Under the pieces are notes generated by a model, which made no database searches, was not told the origin of the DNA, and saw only the letters and a program-made list of their open reading frames with translations. From NCBI RefSeq assembly GCF_005938645.2, contig NZ_CP042171.1:2046001-2110000 (forward strand): 64,000 bases of DNA. Reading direction: 5' to 3'. The translations under genes were made by a program, and so were the position numbers. Below are positions 62,951 to 64,000 of the stretch, piece by piece. Every line of letters begins with the position of its first letter. Position 1 is the first letter of the stretch. This DNA is from Pedobacter sp. KBS0701. Its GTDB lineage: Bacteria > Bacteroidota > Bacteroidia > Sphingobacteriales > Sphingobacteriaceae.

Positions 62951-64000
62951 CATACAATCAAATGCTTTTTCCCAGGAAAAATCTCCATCTAACGTGGTTT
63001 GGAATACCCAAAGCCTTAATTCATCAGAATCGATGCCTGTAGGTGGTGGCGATATCGGCCTCAACCTCTGGGTAGAAAATGGCAATGTTTACCTTTATCT
63101 ATCCAAAAGTGGTACCTTCGATGAGAACAATACCTTACTCAAACTTGGTCGAATAAAACTCAAATTATCCCCAAACCCATTCCTAGGAAAAACATTCAAA
63201 CAAGAACTGATCTTAAAAGATGGTTACGCCCAGATTTCAGGCGCAAATAGTAAATTAAGCGCCAAAATCAATGTTTGGGTAGATGTTTTCAGTCCTGTCA
63301 TTCATTTAGACATTAAATCAAGTAAAAAAATCACAACAGAAGCAAGTTACGAAAACTGGCGATTTGAAGACCGCATAACCAAAGGCAAAGAGAACAACCA
63401 AAATTCGTATAAATGGGCGCCTCAGGGCATTGTAAAAACCTTTAAAGATGAAATTGCTTTTAAAAACAATACCCTTCAATTCTACCATCAAAATAAGCCC
63501 GAAACGGTATTCGATGTTGCTGTAAAGCAACAAGGCTTAGAAGATAGAAAAGCTGAATTATTCAATCCTTTAAAAAACCTGATTTTTGGAGGCTCAATGC
63601 AGGGAGATAACCTGTTTCCGGCGGGGAATTATGAAGGTGTTTATTTAAGTACACCTTTTAAAGCCTGGGTTTTGAAGAGTAAAAAGCCTTCAAACGCTAC
63701 CAATATTACCATTACATTAAATACTGTTACAGCAACCTCTGCAAAGCAATGGGAGCAAAGCTTAAATGTTATAAACAACAAAAATAGCCAGAAAGCAAGT
63801 ATAAAATGGTGGAACGATTACTGGAAAAGAAGTTTCATTTATATTAATTCCAAAGATGAATCTGCTAATCAATCGGCTAAAAATTATCAGTTGTTCAGGT
63901 ATATGTTGGGTTGCAATGCATTCGGCAAATATCCTACAAAATTTAACGGCGGTCTATTCACTTTCGATCCACAACTTACAGATACCGCTTTAAAATACAC
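62829..64000 (+). CDS. DUF5703/GH95-like exported enzyme, 3' end outside window
   Basis: The frame is open from 62682 to the window edge. The recognisable protein starts at about NVVWNTQSLNSSESMPVGGG, then DIGLNLWVENGNVYLYLSKS and KFNGGLFTFDPQL, matching the DUF5703 N-terminal domain and the start of a GH95-type barrel. GH95 enzymes are alpha-L-fucosidases or alpha-L-galactosidases, the latter needed for RG-II. The likely signal peptide core is LNLFFVLFVSSWSI, ending NAFSQ. I chose ATG 62829, 33 codons before it; ATG 62682, one base after the previous stop, is also possible. The N-terminal codons between these starts and the signal core are repeat sequence (62691-62950). The gene is incomplete here. 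Confidence 0.75.
   Translation, partial: MLTTKTQREQGILCRNLNALIYLKWSKNLNLFFVLFVSSWSIQSNAFSQEKSPSNVVWNTQSLNSSESMPVGGGDIGLNLWVENGNVYLYLSKSGTFDENNTLLKLGRIKLKLSPNPFLGKTFKQELILKDGYAQISGANSKLSAKINVWVDVFSPVIHLDIKSSKKITTEASYENWRFEDRITKGKENNQNSYKWAPQGIVKTFKDEIAFKNNTLQFYHQNKPETVFDVAVKQQGLEDRKAELFNPLKNLIFGGSMQGDNLFPAGNYEGVYLSTPFKAWVLKSKKPSNATNITITLNTVTATSAKQWEQSLNVINNKNSQKASIKWWNDYWKRSFIYINSKDESANQSAKNYQLFRYMLGCNAFGKYPTKFNGGLFTFDPQLTDTALKY

Noticed and set aside
1..64000. tRNA, rRNA, insertion sequence or phage genes
   Set aside because: No tRNA-like cloverleaf, rRNA sequence, transposase, integrase or phage gene was recognised on either strand.

Overview
The window looks like chromosome of a Sphingobacteriaceae-type Bacteroidetes, most likely Pedobacter or a close relative. 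This rests on paired SusC/SusD genes, lipoprotein signals ending in a Cys followed by Lys or other residues, a TAnnTTTG-type -7 promoter element, almost no Shine-Dalgarno sequences, and many short palindromic intergenic repeats. This is inference from gene content and style; no rRNA or tRNA is present to confirm it.

Nearly the whole window is one polysaccharide utilization locus for a rhamnose-rich pectin. Positions 2-2803 hold a SusD and a small lipoprotein, the tail of an operon whose SusC lies outside. Positions 3284-8572 hold a complete SusC/SusD pair. Positions 8967-34458 are a run of exported enzymes: two tandem PL1-type pectate lyases, a large beta-helix fusion, a GH140-type apiosidase, a GH43-like propeller, two sialidase-like propellers, an SGNH acetylesterase, a GH2, a GH78, a DUF3826 protein, an STN-plus-esterase fusion, a Tat-exported isomerase-like protein and a GH141-like beta-helix fused to a rhamnose/fucose mutarotase-like domain. 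Positions 34639-39853 hold a Gfo/Idh/MocA oxidoreductase, a sodium:solute symporter and a second GH78. An IclR-type regulator (40777-40004, minus strand, the only minus-strand gene) diverges from an operon of GH78, a propeller glycosidase and GH2 (41048-47503).

Positions 47824-54259 hold a different kind of module: two solute-binding-protein-like proteins without signal peptides, two class III (CaiB/BaiF) CoA-transferases, a Gfo/Idh/MocA oxidoreductase and a MaoC-type hydratase, followed by a FucP-like transporter (54312-55592). The window ends with GH106, GH127, a second SGNH acetylesterase and the start of a DUF5703/GH95-like enzyme that runs off the edge.

The enzyme list (apiosidase, GH141, GH127, GH106, several GH78, GH95-like, GH2, pectate lyases, acetylesterases) resembles what Bacteroides uses on rhamnogalacturonan II and rhamnogalacturonan I. 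My reading is that the SusC/SusD complexes import oligosaccharides, the exported enzymes strip side chains, the SSS and MFS carriers take up released sugars, and the CoA module may process an acidic component.

The second theme is repeats. Around twenty short palindromic elements, in several subfamilies mostly ending in GTCAT/ATGAC, sit between genes. In at least four genes (20183, 29422, 44918, 62682/62829) they lie in frame inside the N-terminal coding region, where they form or interrupt the signal peptide. A roughly 215-bp leader is also duplicated in front of the SusC operon and the pectate lyase operon, suggesting one shared regulator.
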